Below, piece by piece: positions 22,602 to 36,700 of a stretch of 64,000 bases of DNA. Numbering within the stretch: position 1 is the first letter of the stretch; each line of letters starts with the position of its first letter. Source of the DNA: Hirudinaria manillensis (lineage: Eukaryota > Annelida > Clitellata > Hirudinida > Hirudinidae); NCBI GenBank assembly GCA_034509925.1, contig CM067527.1:6487501-6551500 (forward strand). The letters are read 5' to 3'. The notes below the pieces were generated by a model. It saw only the letters and a list, made by a program, of their open reading frames with translations. It did no database searches and was not told the origin of the DNA. Made by a program: the position numbers and the translations under genes.

Positions 22602-22868
22602 TGTTGGATCCCTGGATCCAGATAATTAAAGAATACTTAAAATTATATTGCTAATTACTTAATTTAATAATTAATTAATGTTCAGGGCACTATTCAGAAT
22701 CTTTGGTTATGAACCTCGACAAATAGAGTTATCTCGAAAAGCAGAGAGTAAGAGAAACAACAGATTCCAAGACTTAGACAATTAAGCCTTGTACATCTTC
22801 CAAGCCATCTGAACACTTTCAATAAACCTGACCTTCTATAATTAGTTTGAGGGCCCCGGTTTATTACA
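22602..22868 (+). repeat. Gypsy B solo LTR
   Basis: Complete LTR, TGTTGGATCCCTGG to GGTTTATTACA, with no internal sequence. A 31-bp fragment of another LTR 3' end lies at 23022-23052 (ATAATTAGTTTGAGG to TTATTACA). Confidence 0.8.
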
Positions 22869-23021
22869 ATATACATGTATACATTTATGTGTCATTTACA
22901 TTGCAAACTTATTAATAAAAGGCATTACAGAGCCTTTATAAGCCGTTAATATCGCGTAAACAGGGGGAGCCCACGCAATTTTTATCAAATGTTTGTTTTA
23001 TTCATTTTATCTGGACCCACC

Positions 23022-23052
23022 ATAATTAGTTTGAGGACCTCGGGTTATTACA
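23022..23052 (+). repeat. Gypsy B LTR 3' end fragment
   Basis: Matches the last 31 bases of family B LTRs only. It is a deletion remnant. Confidence 0.6.
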
Positions 23053-24274
23053 CTATGTTAATTTTAATCAAAAAACTATCTAACATATAATTTGTTTATT
23101 TTTTTTTATAAATAAGACTTGCTTGTATTAAACTCTAGATACCCCATATTATTACACATTAATACATCTAATTCTACGAAAATATCAAATATCATCTCCA
23201 ATAACGCATATATTATACTTTATCATGTTTTCTTGGTGTGTAGCACAAGTTTTGGTTTTATTTTCAACCTCCAGAATGTCAGGTTAATGGAGTTTTAGTT
23301 AGGTACCCAAATTTCCTTTACACCATAAACCCCAAAGCTTAAATAAATATTCCTGTAATCATTAGCTACTTCAGGTATCATTTTACCTGTAGAAGTCATT
23401 TTGCATTTAACAATTTAGAGATATGATTATTTTTATATGATTCAAAAATCTAATGTAAACATAAAATACTTGATGCATGTTTCAACTATCATCAACTCAG
23501 TTTTTCCTGCATGTCATTGACATTTAATCTTAGGATTATCTTCATGAATGGGGCTGAAATAATTTTAATAAATTTCTAAATTAATCGTTTTGATCATGTA
23601 TTAATAATCTTTTTAAACTCAATATAACAGCTACTATTAAAAATAAGTACCTGATAATTTGATCACCGATGGAAATATTGGTTGTGAATAATAAAAATCG
23701 GAGCTCCAAAAAAATTATTGCGAGAAAAGCAAATTTTAATATTCAAATTTATTCTTGAATATTGGCCATACCTAGGAAAATTTCTAAATGAGCAATTATT
23801 TCGAATAAACCATGCATGACTTTGTACGTCATGCTTATCTGGTACTGGCTGGTACGAGATATCGCAGATGATCAAGCTGCTTAAGAATTCTTTCAAATGA
23901 GTCTTATTATTTTTTACATTTGGATATGATTGGTACCATCGCAAATTCAGAAGGAGCAAAATTTAACAAGCTAAACTTTTTATCACTGTTTTTCGTACTG
24001 AGCTTTACAAGAAAAGATTGCAATTACAAATTTAATACTTAAGTATACATATAAATACAATTGAAACATTTTGGATTCAGTCGTAACATCGAAGTAATTT
24101 ATTCTTGAATATTGGCCATACTTATCATGTTAAATATTAATTATAACTTACTTGTTTATAATAGTATAATAATAATAATAACTATATTTTAACAAGTCAT
24201 TAAGTAAAATTGATTTGTGATAGGTAAAACCAGCAATTTGTCATTTGGAATTTTTGGGCCATCAGCATCGCTAT
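23053..24274. other. Intergenic region upstream of gene 5
   Basis: No gene recognised. A short direct repeat (TTATTCTTGAATATTGGCCATAC) occurs at about 23748 and 24101. About 23930-23960 resembles the start of the duplicated spacer at 43825. From about 24160 on, the sequence matches the region upstream of gene 1. Confidence 0.4.
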
Positions 24275-24283
24275 TATAAATAT
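24275..24283 (+). promoter_or_regulatory. TATA-type core promoter of array gene 5 (predicted)
   Basis: TATAAATAT downstream of GGGCCATCAGC, the same arrangement as at 2541. The downstream CGTG/GTAATT splice donor is also conserved, while the short reading frame seen in copy 1 (2622-2690) has an early stop here. A mostly non-coding first exon is therefore the simpler reading. Confidence 0.45.
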
Positions 24284-24545
24284 GTCCTAAAATACGATCG
24301 AGCAGGTTTACTTAACAATATTCATTCGAACGGTAAATTTCTACTCATGGTGTTGATTAAATAAATCGTGGTAATTATGTTATTAATTTGTTATAAAACA
24401 CTAATTTTAATGTCAAACAATTTGATCTAGTTGATTTGCATGTTATTCATTAATAAGTCAACAGGGTACAAATTGTAAGACTAAACAATAAAAACAGATT
24501 TTTAATTAATATATTAATTTTTAAGAATACTATTATTAATTACAG

Positions 24546-24749
24546 CTGGAATGGATTTGAAAGGCTTTTTGCATGATATTTTTCCGAGCAAAGATGATGA
24601 GAAATTCTCCAAAATGCTTGAAAATCTGAAGAGTTTGGGTTTTGATTCCGTGTCAGATTTAAAAGAATTTGACGAGGAAGCAGCCAAAGAACTTGATGCT
24701 TTTAATCGCATTGAAATTAAAAAGTTAACTAAATACTTGGTAAATTTTG
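24546..24749 (+). CDS. X exon (first helical module) of gene 5
   Basis: Alignment with 2843-3046 and 45842-46044 shows strong conservation of DLK.FL..IFP..DDEKFS, LGFDS.SDLK.FDEEAAKEL and RIEIK.LT. The pattern of four or five short helices with a late LG..S..DL..L turn recalls SAM-like folds, but no diagnostic residue proves it. GGAATGGATTTGAAA around the ATG is identical in all three copies, supporting this ATG as the start. Confidence 0.65.
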
Positions 24750-27700
24750 GTTAGTCACAAGATTTATTCAAAGAATACATGAATAAATTTAAAGTATTAC
24801 AATGCTTCACAGAATTTGAAACACTAGAAGAGATACTGAGTGAGGTTTTTGAAGGTACTAACATGAGAAGAATTAAAGAAATCAAGACATTTTTGACAAA
24901 ACATAACGTTCTCTCTCGAAAGGATCTTTTAGTGGTCAACATCAAGGAAATGAGGGCAACAGAATTTTTTTCAGAAAATGAATTACTGAAAATTGAAATT
25001 TTTCTTGAAAAATGTAATAACAGAAGAAAAATATTATCGTAGATAATAAAACTTACATTATATCACGAAACAATAAGTTGTTTATAAGTCCGTATTATTT
25101 AATCTAACAATTACATTAATTTTATTGTTCCTAGACAACAGGGAATACTACTATGAAATGGTAACAGGAAAGAATTTTTATAAATCTGGTAGTTTCTCTC
25201 ACCAATTAAAATAATGCTAAAATATACCTTCTCAATCTACAACATAATATGGCTATTTACAGATCTAGTTCCATGCCTATATGAAATTTTTAAAGGAGCT
25301 GACGCAACAAGAATCTCAGAAATTGAAGATATTCTGAAAGGACAAGATATCACCGCAAAAAAGGATCTCGTATATATTGATATAGATGAACTAAAACAAG
25401 AAAACAAATTTTCTGATGTTGAAATTTCAAAACTTGACACTTTCTTAGAAGAGAGTCAGTAAATGCATTAAAATCAGCCAGTATGCTATTTACTATAAGA
25501 ATGCCCATTATAAATAGCTTCCTTGCAAGTTGTAGATTTTTTATAAATGTAATATCCAAATTTCAAGTTTTTCTCAAGAACCCTTCTAAACTAAATATCT
25601 TTTATTACAAAATATCTATTTTACCATTTACAGAACAGTTTATACAGTACTTTATACATTTTTGTAGATCACAAAGAGCCATTGGAAAATATTAAAAAAG
25701 CGAGGGAAGCGGATAAATCCAGTCTGTAATTAATACGCGATATTAAGGAATGCTAAACCAAAAATCCTATTTTTATTTATAGAAAACCTAAGACATATCT
25801 TAAACGAAATTTTTTTCGGCTATTCTGAGAACAGATTAGAAGCCATTGAAAATATATTACAAAATGGAGAAATATTTTCAGGAAAGGACGTGTTAATTGC
25901 TAATTTAAATAGTCCACATTTAAAGCAATCATTAACAGATGCAGAAATGATAAAGTTCGAGCATTACATAAAAAAAAGTAAGTTGTCATATAGTTTTTTT
26001 TTCTTTTCAATCTAAATTAATATCATTTTATAATATCGCCTATTTAGTCAATTATATAGTTTATGCATATAGTACAAGATATTATAATATATGTCGAGGC
26101 ACTTCAATATTGCCCTCATCCGTTTGTGAGTAAATTAAAAGCTGTAAATATCTTACATGACATTAACTTTATCTTAAGCAGTTTTGGACGCTGATTTAAA
26201 ATCTGAAAACCGTTTTGCATTATTAAGTCAAAATGTTAGAATATTGTCGATTAAAGTATTTGATTTACTTGAATCAGAGTATAAGCATTATACTAGTATA
26301 TAAGTATAAGTTTGTATGTGACTTGACCCATTAACATAAGAACAACATATAACGATAATAATAACAATAACACTAAACAACATGAATATTTATATTATAA
26401 AGAAGTTTCACTTTGCAACTTCGCTTTAATGTGCTATCGAGACTGCACCCTACTAAGCCATAGCTTAGAAATAACACTTTTAAGTTTGACACAGATGATG
26501 CTTTTTTGAGAAAGGTAGGAGAAGATTCATTCATAGGATTAACAATTATAACTGATGAATAATTTCAAAGTATATTTAACAAATGTTTGCATAATTCACA
26601 TATATTAGAATAGAATGTACTAGAATTTAATTTATCTTTGTAATATGTAAATTTAATTTAAATAATTTTATTAGCTATTACCTTCATCAATTTCACTATT
26701 TCATGTTTGAATTAATGGAAATAGAAAATTTCAATATCTAAAGAATCGAGGGTTACGGAAAGAGAGTACATATTTGAAATTTGTAAATTAGCTAGAGCAG
26801 GTGTTGGACACTAAGATATCTACCAATAGGTTTTTGTTATTCAATTTAAATAATTAATTATTATTTAATCGTTTTTAGTAGCCCTTCATTAACCGTAAAA
26901 CATTGTTATTCTACAGAAAATTTCGAGCATTACGAGAAAATTATGGCGGAGAGACAATTAGAAAAGTCGAGTATGTAATAAATATCTACATAAAATGATG
27001 CTAATATAAATGTAGATTAATTAATTAATTGATTGTAGTAGCACAGTTAGTGAAGCGCTTCACCATTTTTACAGTACTTATTCAAGAAGGCCATTTGGCA
27101 GTGCAAGTTGGGTTTAGAACATTTCAACTTGCGCCATTACTTTGACCAACTTCAATAATTTGCACGTTTTTACCTGATGTCGAAAAATGCTAAACTACAA
27201 CTATATTTTTACTTACAGAAAACCTAAGACACATTTTGAACGAAATTTTTTTTGGAACATCTGATGACAGATTAGAAGCCATTGAACATATATTAAATAA
27301 AGAGGAAATATATTCAGCAAAAGATGTATTATTTACAAATTTAAATAGTTCATCTCTAAAGCAATCATTAACAGATGCAGAAATGATAAAGTTCGAAAAT
27401 TACGTTCAAAAAGGTAACTTTTCAGTAAATTTGTTCCTTGTAATTTATCGCCTTGACCATCAAATTAGTAAGTTGTTATTAAATTTATTTATTTTATTAT
27501 AGTTGTATTAATAACATTTCCTGATTTATAATGCAAAGTAGAAGGGAGGTCGAAGCAAAACTGTAAGGCCTTGATATGAGTGAAAGAGTATTATCTTAAA
27601 TAATTTAACTTAAATAATTTAAAAAATTGTCTTTTTAATATATAAAATATCTACCATGAAAATGATATCTGTTATGGGTAAAAGTAATGATATTTGTTAT

Positions 27701-30700
27701 TTATTAAGTTAATATTCAGAATCTTTTTGAGGCTAGTGCAATGGCACATTCTTGTTAATAAAGTAGCTTAGTATCTCTAATTCCCAAAGTAGTCCTTAAT
27801 TATATAGCAAGTAATTCAAGATACAACATTGGCGACGAGGATGACTAATGCTCAAGATACAACAATGGCGACGAGGATGACTAACGCTCAAGAACTATCG
27901 GTAGCAGAGATGTTCATGATGTTCCTGTCCTACCAGGAAGAAAGAGAGCAGAGATTGAAACAAGAGCACGAAGAAAGGGAGCAAAGAGATCAAGAACGGT
28001 GGCTGACAATAATCAAGATGTTCAGCGCAGATACCGTGATTGCACCTATCCCTGTTCACTGCGATGCGTGGAGGGAGGAGGTAGGGAGTGGGAATACTCC
28101 GCTTGATGTAGTGGGCGAGGCCCAAGTTGATCCCAAGATGGGCAAGGTCAGCACAGACACTGTGGCTGCACCTACTCCTGTCCACTGCGATACGTGGAAG
28201 GAGGAAGAAGGATACTCCACTTGATGTGTTGGGCGAGGCCCAAGAAGAAGCCATAATGTACAAGGTCATCGCAGAGACCTTGATGGCAAATATCCCTGTC
28301 CACTTCGATATGTGGAAGGAGGAAGAGGAAAGGATTGATGTTGATCCTGTTGAGAGAGTTAACGAGCTTCAGGATGAACAAGGGAAGACAGTCGATACTG
28401 ATTCAGTCATAGCTGAAGATAGGTCAGCATTTGGGGATTCTCGAGACTTCCCTTGCAAAGAAGTCCGGAACCTATTGCCTCAGGGGGAGGAGGAAGCAGA
28501 GGGTTGCTGCAGTAATCACACTGGCCAAGGACTGGGTAACGTAGATGGCAGTGTTGCATTAATAGGCAGTAAGTGGATGAGTAGAGTTCAAAGGATATCT
28601 TACTCAGTCCATGAACAAAGCGATTCAATCAGTAAACATGGACGTAAACGAAGGAGGTTCCATTCATGTACTCCATCTCACTCTCCTTCTCCAAGTGATG
28701 GTAGAGATTCAAGGTCAAGGAGTTATCACAGACGAGACAGGAGTAGATCGAGATCAAGAACCTATAACTGAAGCAGATCCGACAAATACGATGATAGGAG
28801 GAGAAACAGTAGGAAGTCAGTGTCAAGAAGGAATAGGCATGCTGATAATAAGGAAGGACAAGTTGAGAAGTCAGCAAGACAAAGGGGGTGGTGTTGGCCA
28901 TTCGACAGAGGCAAGTCGATGGTAGAGAAACACTCCCAAGAAGACGCAATGCCAAAACCAGCAATAAGATCCACACGCCATCGCAGTCCACCTAAGCGTC
29001 TCGTGATCGACGCAAGCAAGATCTATGATTATGTATGAGGGGAGGTGTTTTGGGTAAAAGTAATGATATTTGTTATTTATTAAGTTAATATTCAGAATCT
29101 TTTTGAGGCTAGTGCAATGGCACATTCTTGGTAATAAAGTAGCTTAGTATCTCCATTTCCCAAAGTAGTCCTTAATTATATAGCAAGTAATTCAAGATAC
29201 AACAATATCCAAGTTTTAAACCAATTAAGTAGAAGGTAAAGCCCTGTTATACTTAGCGTTGATCTACAAATTTCAGTGAGTATCGTTAGCGTGTGGTTCT
29301 ACTTGCTTCTTCAAGTTAATTTTTGAAGCTGTTTGTGTTGGCGTATTTCAAACACAAGTTCATGTTGTGTCACTACTAGTTGTTAGTACATTTCAAGCTG
29401 GTTACATAATACGGAGACTCGGCTAATATTCAATACAACAATTTGTAAATGTTATGCTTTGTTATTGCAAAGTTAAGCAGTGCAAGCGATGCTTAGTGAA
29501 GAGAGTGTATATGACTTCCTTTATTACTCAAAATGGTCTGATAAATCACATTATTATAAATTTATGTATTTTGATCACATCAACTTGGTGTCGTGTAATG
29601 GAGAGGATCATCAACAAAGCAATTATGCACCATTTACTGCATCATAAATTAATAAGCAAGGATAAGCACAGATTTGTCAGAGGCAGATCTACGGTAACAA
29701 ATCTTCTAGAATGCATGCAACGGTGGTCAGAAGCACTCCAATCTAGACAGTCGGATGTTGCATATCTCGACTTCAAAAAGGCTTTTGACTCAGCATCACA
29801 CTACAAACTCTTAAACAAACTACCTCATTATGGCATCAGTGGCAACATTATAGGCTCACCAACTTCCTATCATTGAGGAGCCAACGTGTTAATATCGATG
29901 AAATTCTATCAGATACGGCCTCTGTACGCCGGCGGCGTCCCCCAGGGCAGTGTACTTGGACCTACTCTCTTCTCACTATATATCAATGACCTCCCTAATC
30001 TGTTTAAAAATACTAATATTGTCTGCAAACTATTTGCAAACGATGTTAAGCTCTATTGCCTCCCAACGCCTTCACAAACACAGTTACAATCAGCTCTTGA
30101 CAAGGTCGCACAATGGAGTAATACATGACAGTTGCAACTCGCACCCGATAGATGCCAGATATAGCCGGCCTCAGAGAGACAACAGGTGAACTTCGGAAAT
30201 ACTCCATCAACGGTCAGGCCCTTCAAAGCGTGGACATGATTAGAGATCTCGGAGTCGTAATAGGTCCTTCTTTGAAGTTTGTTACCCATATTGAAGCCAT
30301 CACTCATAAAGCTGCCAAAATCTCTTGGATGATCAGGAAATCTTTTTCTACCAAAGACCAGGAAATCTTATAGCTTGCCTTCTGCACTTACGACAGACCA
30401 ATCCTCGAATATAGTTCACGAGCCTGGAATCCCCACCATATATTTCTCATTGACAGAATTGAAAAAGTTCAAAGATTCATTAGGTCAATACCTTCTGTCA
30501 CATCATATTCCTGTATGGATAGACTAAAACTCCTCAAATCCCCACCTTGGAAAAGCGTCGCCTCATGGCCAACTTGACCTTCTGTTTCAAACTGCTAAAG
30601 GGTTTTGTAGACTCTCTCCTGAAACATTTCCTGGTTTTTCAAATTTATCGCAGCGCAAGGGGTCACAATCTCAAACTAAAACAATGCAAATTTTCTACCA

Positions 30701-33700
30701 ACATAGTTAAATATTCTTTTTGCAATAGGATTGTTCAACCTTGGAATTCACTGTCACCTGATTTTACTAACACAACAACTGTTTCAAGATTCAATGCACT
30801 CATACATGATTTTGATCTTAGCAAATACCTTATATATAACTGACTCTCACTGTCGTCATTTTCGTCACCATTACTCATACTCTCGATTTGTCCTTTGCTC
30901 GAATTGACAAAACTGTGTTAGTGCCCCCATTGGGCCCTTCAGTTTATAAATAAAATAAATAAATCATGTTATTATGTAATGCATTTATGCAGCTATATAA
31001 CACTAGTAGCACGAAATAATAATATCAACAATTTAATTCCACAGAAAATAAGGAGCACTATGACAAAATTATGGTGTACAGACAAGTAGAAAAATTGAGT
31101 TAGTAATTCTTATTGAATTCTTATTTTCGTTTATAGCAGTGTAAACTGGGTTTCGACTACGACTCCTTATGATGGATGTCAATACTAAACTAACTTGAGG
31201 GTTTGATAAATAATTAAAATATTTTAAAACTTCAGAGAGTCTAAAATACGTTTTGAAAGAAATATTTCTGGAAACTCCCGAAGAAAGAATGACTGAGATC
31301 GAAAGTATTTTAAAGGAGGAACAAATATATGCTGGATCAGACTTGATGATTGTAGACACTAACGAATTACGAGAAAAAATCCTTTCAAAAAGTTCCGACC
31401 TATCAAATATTGAAATAATGAAAATAGAAGAATATTGTTGGATCCCTGACATTAATTAATTAATTAAATAATTAATTAATTAAGTTTAGTTAATATTCAG
31501 AATCTTTTATTTCGAAGTCGTATCTAGCGATTCGAGTCATTAGGCAGTTCCGTCGGGACAAGCAATCGACCAAATCGTCCAGCCGTATTTGCCATTAGTT
31601 AAATCCAATAAAGATATCCTTACGTTAATTAATTCATCAGACCCCGGGTTACAACATTGGTGTCAGGAGTGGGATTTAACGTCGTAAAAGGGATATCGAT
31701 TCACTAGAGGTAAAAGACAGCGAGACAGAGTTTTAAACGAACAGAAATGGGACCTAAAATACTGGACGATTTGCGCGTTCCCGATTTGAGACGAGAACTA
31801 AGGAATCGAGGCCTGGATGCAACTGGCCTAAAAGCCGAACTGCAAGGACGGCTCGAGGAATGGCTTTTGGAAAATAATCACGATCCGTTGGAGTATGAAT
31901 TTGGGGTTCAAAAAGAAAAACAATGGGAAGCCCTTCAGACTGCTATAGAGGCCAACAATAATGCCCTGGATGCTTTGCGGTCAGATATGAAATGCGACAA
32001 TAATGTTTTGCGGTCAGATATGATTTGCGGCATGGGCACTTTGCGGTCAGATATGAAATGCGACATTGATGATTTGCGGTCGGATATGAAATCCGATATA
32101 GCCAACTTCCAGGTAGCCATGGATGTCTTACGGGAGCAGGTAAAGACAGACGTAGCCAAATTCCAGACATCCATGGATGTTCTGCGGGAAGAGGTAAGAA
32201 CTGATGCAGCCAAATTCCAGACATCCATGGAAGAGGTAAAAACGGACGTAGCCAACCTCAGATCATCCAAGGAGATGGCCGACCTGAGAAAGGTTAAAGC
32301 AGAATTAGATGCACTAAAAGAAGAGCAGAGGAGGGAAATAGAGAAGTTTAAAAAATACAATGAATCGAAAACAGAGACATATGGAAGAGAGAAAACGACA
32401 AGACCACCATTATTCGACGGACAAGGGCCATGGGCAGTGTTCAGACATCAGTTTGAAACTGCCGCTGAACGTAACAAGTGGACCGAGGAGGAAAAAGCAA
32501 CAGAACTGATAATGGTACTGCGAGGAAGGGCAGCCGAGCTTTTGCAAACAATGCTCCACTGTAAAGCCTATTCAGAAATAGCAGAAGCAATGGAAAGAAG
32601 ATTTGGGAATGGCCACATGCTGGAAGTACATAAAAACGAATTAAAAAACCGTACGCAAAAACAGGGCGAATCACTCCAAGAATTAGAAGCTGACGTCAGA
32701 AGGCTCGCATACTTAGCCCATCCAAGACAGTCAACGGATTTCATTGAAAACATTATAACTGACGCCTTCGTTGATGGGATAAGGGATGCGGAAACCAAAA
32801 TGGCACTAAAAATTCATGGAATAAAGGCCAGCCATGAAGCATTGGCGTTTGCAATCTCCATGGAAGCGGCAAGAGCCTCAATCCAAAAAAGCTTGAATGT
32901 AAAGAAAATTGAAGCTCAGGAAGACAGAGGCAAGGAGAAAGATAAAGATAATGACAAAGACAGAGAGATGATTACAAAAATAGCTCGACAAATCAATGAC
33001 CTCAGCAAGCCCCAAAGAAACTTAAGATTCCAGGTAGTAGATAGAAGACCAAGGTGCTTCAGGTGCAACAAGCCTGGCCATTTAGCCCGAGAATGTAGAA
33101 CGACCTTCTCCAAAAATCGGCAGTACTGGAGAGAGCCCTATAAATCAGAAAAACCTGAAGCTACTAATTTTAAGGGGCAAAGATCGTTTCAGCAAACTCG
33201 AAATGCCCCACTCGTCTTTCACGTTACAGCATTAGGAAAAGGATCATCACTAGAGGTTAAAGGGAAAATTGGAGGGAAAGAATATAATCTTGTAATAGAC
33301 ACAGGGGCATCTACTTCTATTGTTCAACCAAAGTTGGCAAGAAACAGTAAAGTAACGACCAACAACTACAAGCTAAAAACAGCCACCGGAGAATTAGTGC
33401 CAGTTCAAGGAACCACAACTATTACAGTGGATTTAGGAGGCAAGTCATTCGAACAGGAATTTATGATAGCCAATATAACAGACGAATGTATACTGGGATT
33501 GGATTTCATGCGACGCTATGGAATTTCCATCGACATGAAGGGCGGCACCCTTCAACAAGGAGCAATGGAGATTCCTCTACACTACGGAGGTACAGAAGTC
33601 AAAGACACGTTTGTAAAAGTATTACAAAACGAGACCATCCCGGCACAGTCGGAAAGCTTAATTTGGGGCGGGCTAGAAGGCGACTATACAAAATTTGGTA

Positions 33701-36700
33701 TAGGAGCAGTCGAAGATCAATCGGGCATTGGCCAAGGACTACTAATAGGACGTGCACTAGTCAAGCTGAACACCGGCAGAGTTCCACTGAGGGTAATGAA
33801 TCTATCTGACCAGGAACAACAGATCAAAGCAGGAACACCTATCGCACTTTGTAGGAACGTGGAACGCATATTAACATTAGATGGAAGTGGAAATAAGCAT
33901 ATTGTTGGATCCCTGACATTAATTAATTAATTAAATAATTAATTAATTAAGTTTAGTTAATATTCAGAATCTTTTATTTCGAAGTCGTATCTAGCGATTC
34001 GAGTCATTAGGCAGTTCCGTCGGGACAAGCAATCGACCAAATCGTCCAGCCGTATTTGCCATTAGTTAAATCCAATAAAGATATCCTTACGTTAATTAAT
34101 TCATCAGACCCCGGGTTACAACATTGGTGTCAGGAGTGGGATTTAGCGTCGTAAAGGGATATCGATTCACTAGAGGTAAAAACAGCGAGTTTTAACGACA
34201 GAAATGGGACCTAAGATACTGGAAGATTTGCGCGTTCCCGATTTGAGACGAGAACTAAGGAATCGGGGCCTGGATGCAACTGGCCTAAAAGCCGAACTAC
34301 AAGGACGGCTCGAGGAATGGCTTTTGGAAAATAATCACGATCCGTCGGAGTATGAATTTGGGGTTCACAAAGAAAAACAATGGGAAAAACAATTGGAAAC
34401 CCTTCAGACTGCTATGAAAGCCGACAATAATGCCCTGATTTGCGGCTTGAATGCTTTGCGGTCAGATATGAAATGTGACATTGATACTCTGCGGTCGGAT
34501 ATGAAATCAGATATAACCAACTTCCAGGTAGCCATGGATGTTTTACGGGAGCAGGTAAAGACAGACGTAGCCAAATGCCAGACATCCGTGGATGTTCTGC
34601 GTGAAGAGGTAAAAACGGACGTAGCCAACCTCAGATCATCCAAGGAGATGGCCGACCTGAGAAAGGTTAAAGCAGAATTAGATGCACTAAAAGAAGAGCA
34701 GAGGAGGGAAATAGAGAAGTTTAAAAAATACAATGAATCGAAAACAGAGACATATGGAAGAGAGAAAACGACAAGACCACCATTATTCGACGGACAAGGG
34801 CCATGGGCAGTGTTCAGACATCAGTTTGAAACTGCCGCTGAACGTAACAAGTGGACCGAAGAGGAAAAAGCAACAGAACTGATAATGGTACTGCGAGGAA
34901 GGGCAGCCGAGCTTTTGCAAACAATGCTCCACTGTAAAGCCTATTCAGAAATAGCAGAAGCAATGGAAAGAAGATTTGGGAATGGCCACATGCTGGAAGT
35001 ACATAAAAACGAATTAAAAAACCGTACGCAAAAACAGGGCGAATCACTCCAAGAATTAGAAGCTGACGTCAGAAGGCTCGCATACTTAGCCCATCCAGGA
35101 CAGTCAACGGATTTCATTGAAAACATTATAACTGACGCCTTCGTTGATGGGATAAGGGATGCGGAAACCAAAATGGCACTAAAAATTCATGGAATAAAGG
35201 CCAGCCATGAAGCATTGGCGTTTGCAATCTCCATGGAAGCGGCAAGAGCCTCAATCCAAAAAAGCTTGAATGTAAAGAAAATTGAAGCTCAGGAAGACAG
35301 AGGCAAGGAGAAAGATAAAGATAATGACAAAGACAGAGAGATGATTACAAAAATAGCTCGACAAATCAATGACCTCAGCAAGCCCCAAAGAAACTTAAGA
35401 TTCCAGGTAGTAGATAGAAGACCAAGGTGCTTCAGGTGCAACAAGCCTGGCCATTTAGCCCGAGAATGTAGAACGACCTTCTCCAAAAATCGGCAGTACT
35501 GGAGAGAGCCCTATAAATCAGAAAAACCTGAAGCTACCAATTTTAAGGGGCAAAGATCGTTTCAGCAAACTCGAAATGCCCCACTCGTCTTTCACGTTAC
35601 AGCATTAGGAAAAGGATCATCACTAGAGGTTAAAGGGAAAATTGGAGGGAAAGAATATAATCTTGTAATAGACACAGGGGCATCTACTTCTATTGTCCAA
35701 CCAAAGTTGGCAAGAAACAGTAAAGTAACGACCAACAACTACAAGCTAAAAACAGCCACCGGAGAATTAGTGCCAGTTCAAGGAACCACAACTATTACAG
35801 TGGATTTAGGAGGCAAGTCATTCGAACAGGAATTTATGATAGCCAATATAACAGACGAATGTATACTGGGATTGGATTTCATGCGACGCTATGGAATTTC
35901 CATTGACATGAAGGGCGGCACCCTTCAACAAGGAGCAATGGAGATTCCTCTACACTACGGAGGTACAGAAGTCAAAGACACGTTTGTAAAAGTATTACAA
36001 AACGAGACCATCCCGGCACAGTCGGAAAGCTTAATTTGGGGCGGGCTAGAAGGCGACTATACAAAATTTGGTATAGGAGCAGTCGAAGATCAATCGGGCA
36101 TTGGCCAAGGACTACTAATAGGACGAGCACTAGTCAAGCTGAACACCGGCAGAGTTCCACTGAGGGTAATGAATCTATCTGACCAGGAACAACAGATCAA
36201 AGCAGGAACACCTATCGCACTTTGCAGGAACGTGGAACGCATATTAACATTAGATGGAAGTGGAAATAAGCATATCAAAAGGGATACTATGTCTAAACCA
36301 TTAATGGACAATCTCCTGAAAGATTTAGACAAAACTCTACAAAAAGAAGATTATCAACAAGCGAAAAATCTGCTTAGCGAATTTCAGGATATAATGGCTG
36401 AACAAGACAGCCCTTTGGGTAGGACTAACCTCGTGCAACATCAAATAAATACTGCCGGTGCTAAACCCATTCGACAAAACCCCCGTCCACTTCCTTTAGC
36501 TACAAGAGCAAACGCCAAGGAAATGATAAAAGAAATGCAAGACCAAGGGGTTATTGAACCGTCAAATAGCCCCTGGAGCTCACCGGTGGTACTCGTTAAG
36601 AAGAAAGACGGATCACTTCGTTTTTGTGTCGACTATAGAAAGCTGAACGAAATGACACTTAAGGACAGCTACCCCTTACCTAGAATCGATGACACTTTAG

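Larger units (their letters stand above)
27670..29204 (+). mobile_element. Element C: small non-autonomous LTR retrotransposon
   Basis: 5' LTR 27670-27828 (159 bp) and 3' LTR 29046-29204 (159 bp), nearly identical, with TG..CA ends and 5-bp target duplicates ATATC (27665-27669, 29205-29209). The primer site TGGCGACGAGGATG fits the 3' end of tRNA-Ser(GCT). The LTR end plus primer site is partly duplicated just downstream (27838-27880). The polypurine tract GAGGGGAGG precedes the 3' LTR. The internal 1.2 kb has no pol coding, so transposition must rely on another element's enzymes. It sits in an intron of gene 5. Confidence 0.85.

Noticed and set aside
28600..28771. Arg/Ser-rich frame as a host splicing factor
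   Set aside because: It lies between two LTRs with a 5-bp target duplication and shares frames with element C repeats, so it belongs to the element.
31436..31500. TTAATTAA palindromes as a regulatory array or centromeric satellite
   Set aside because: They are a fixed part of every Gypsy A and B LTR and do not occur as a free satellite here.
31651..31680. tRNA-Leu-like sequence
   Set aside because: Only the 3' 17 bases are matched, in complement, directly next to an LTR; it is a primer binding site, not a tRNA gene.
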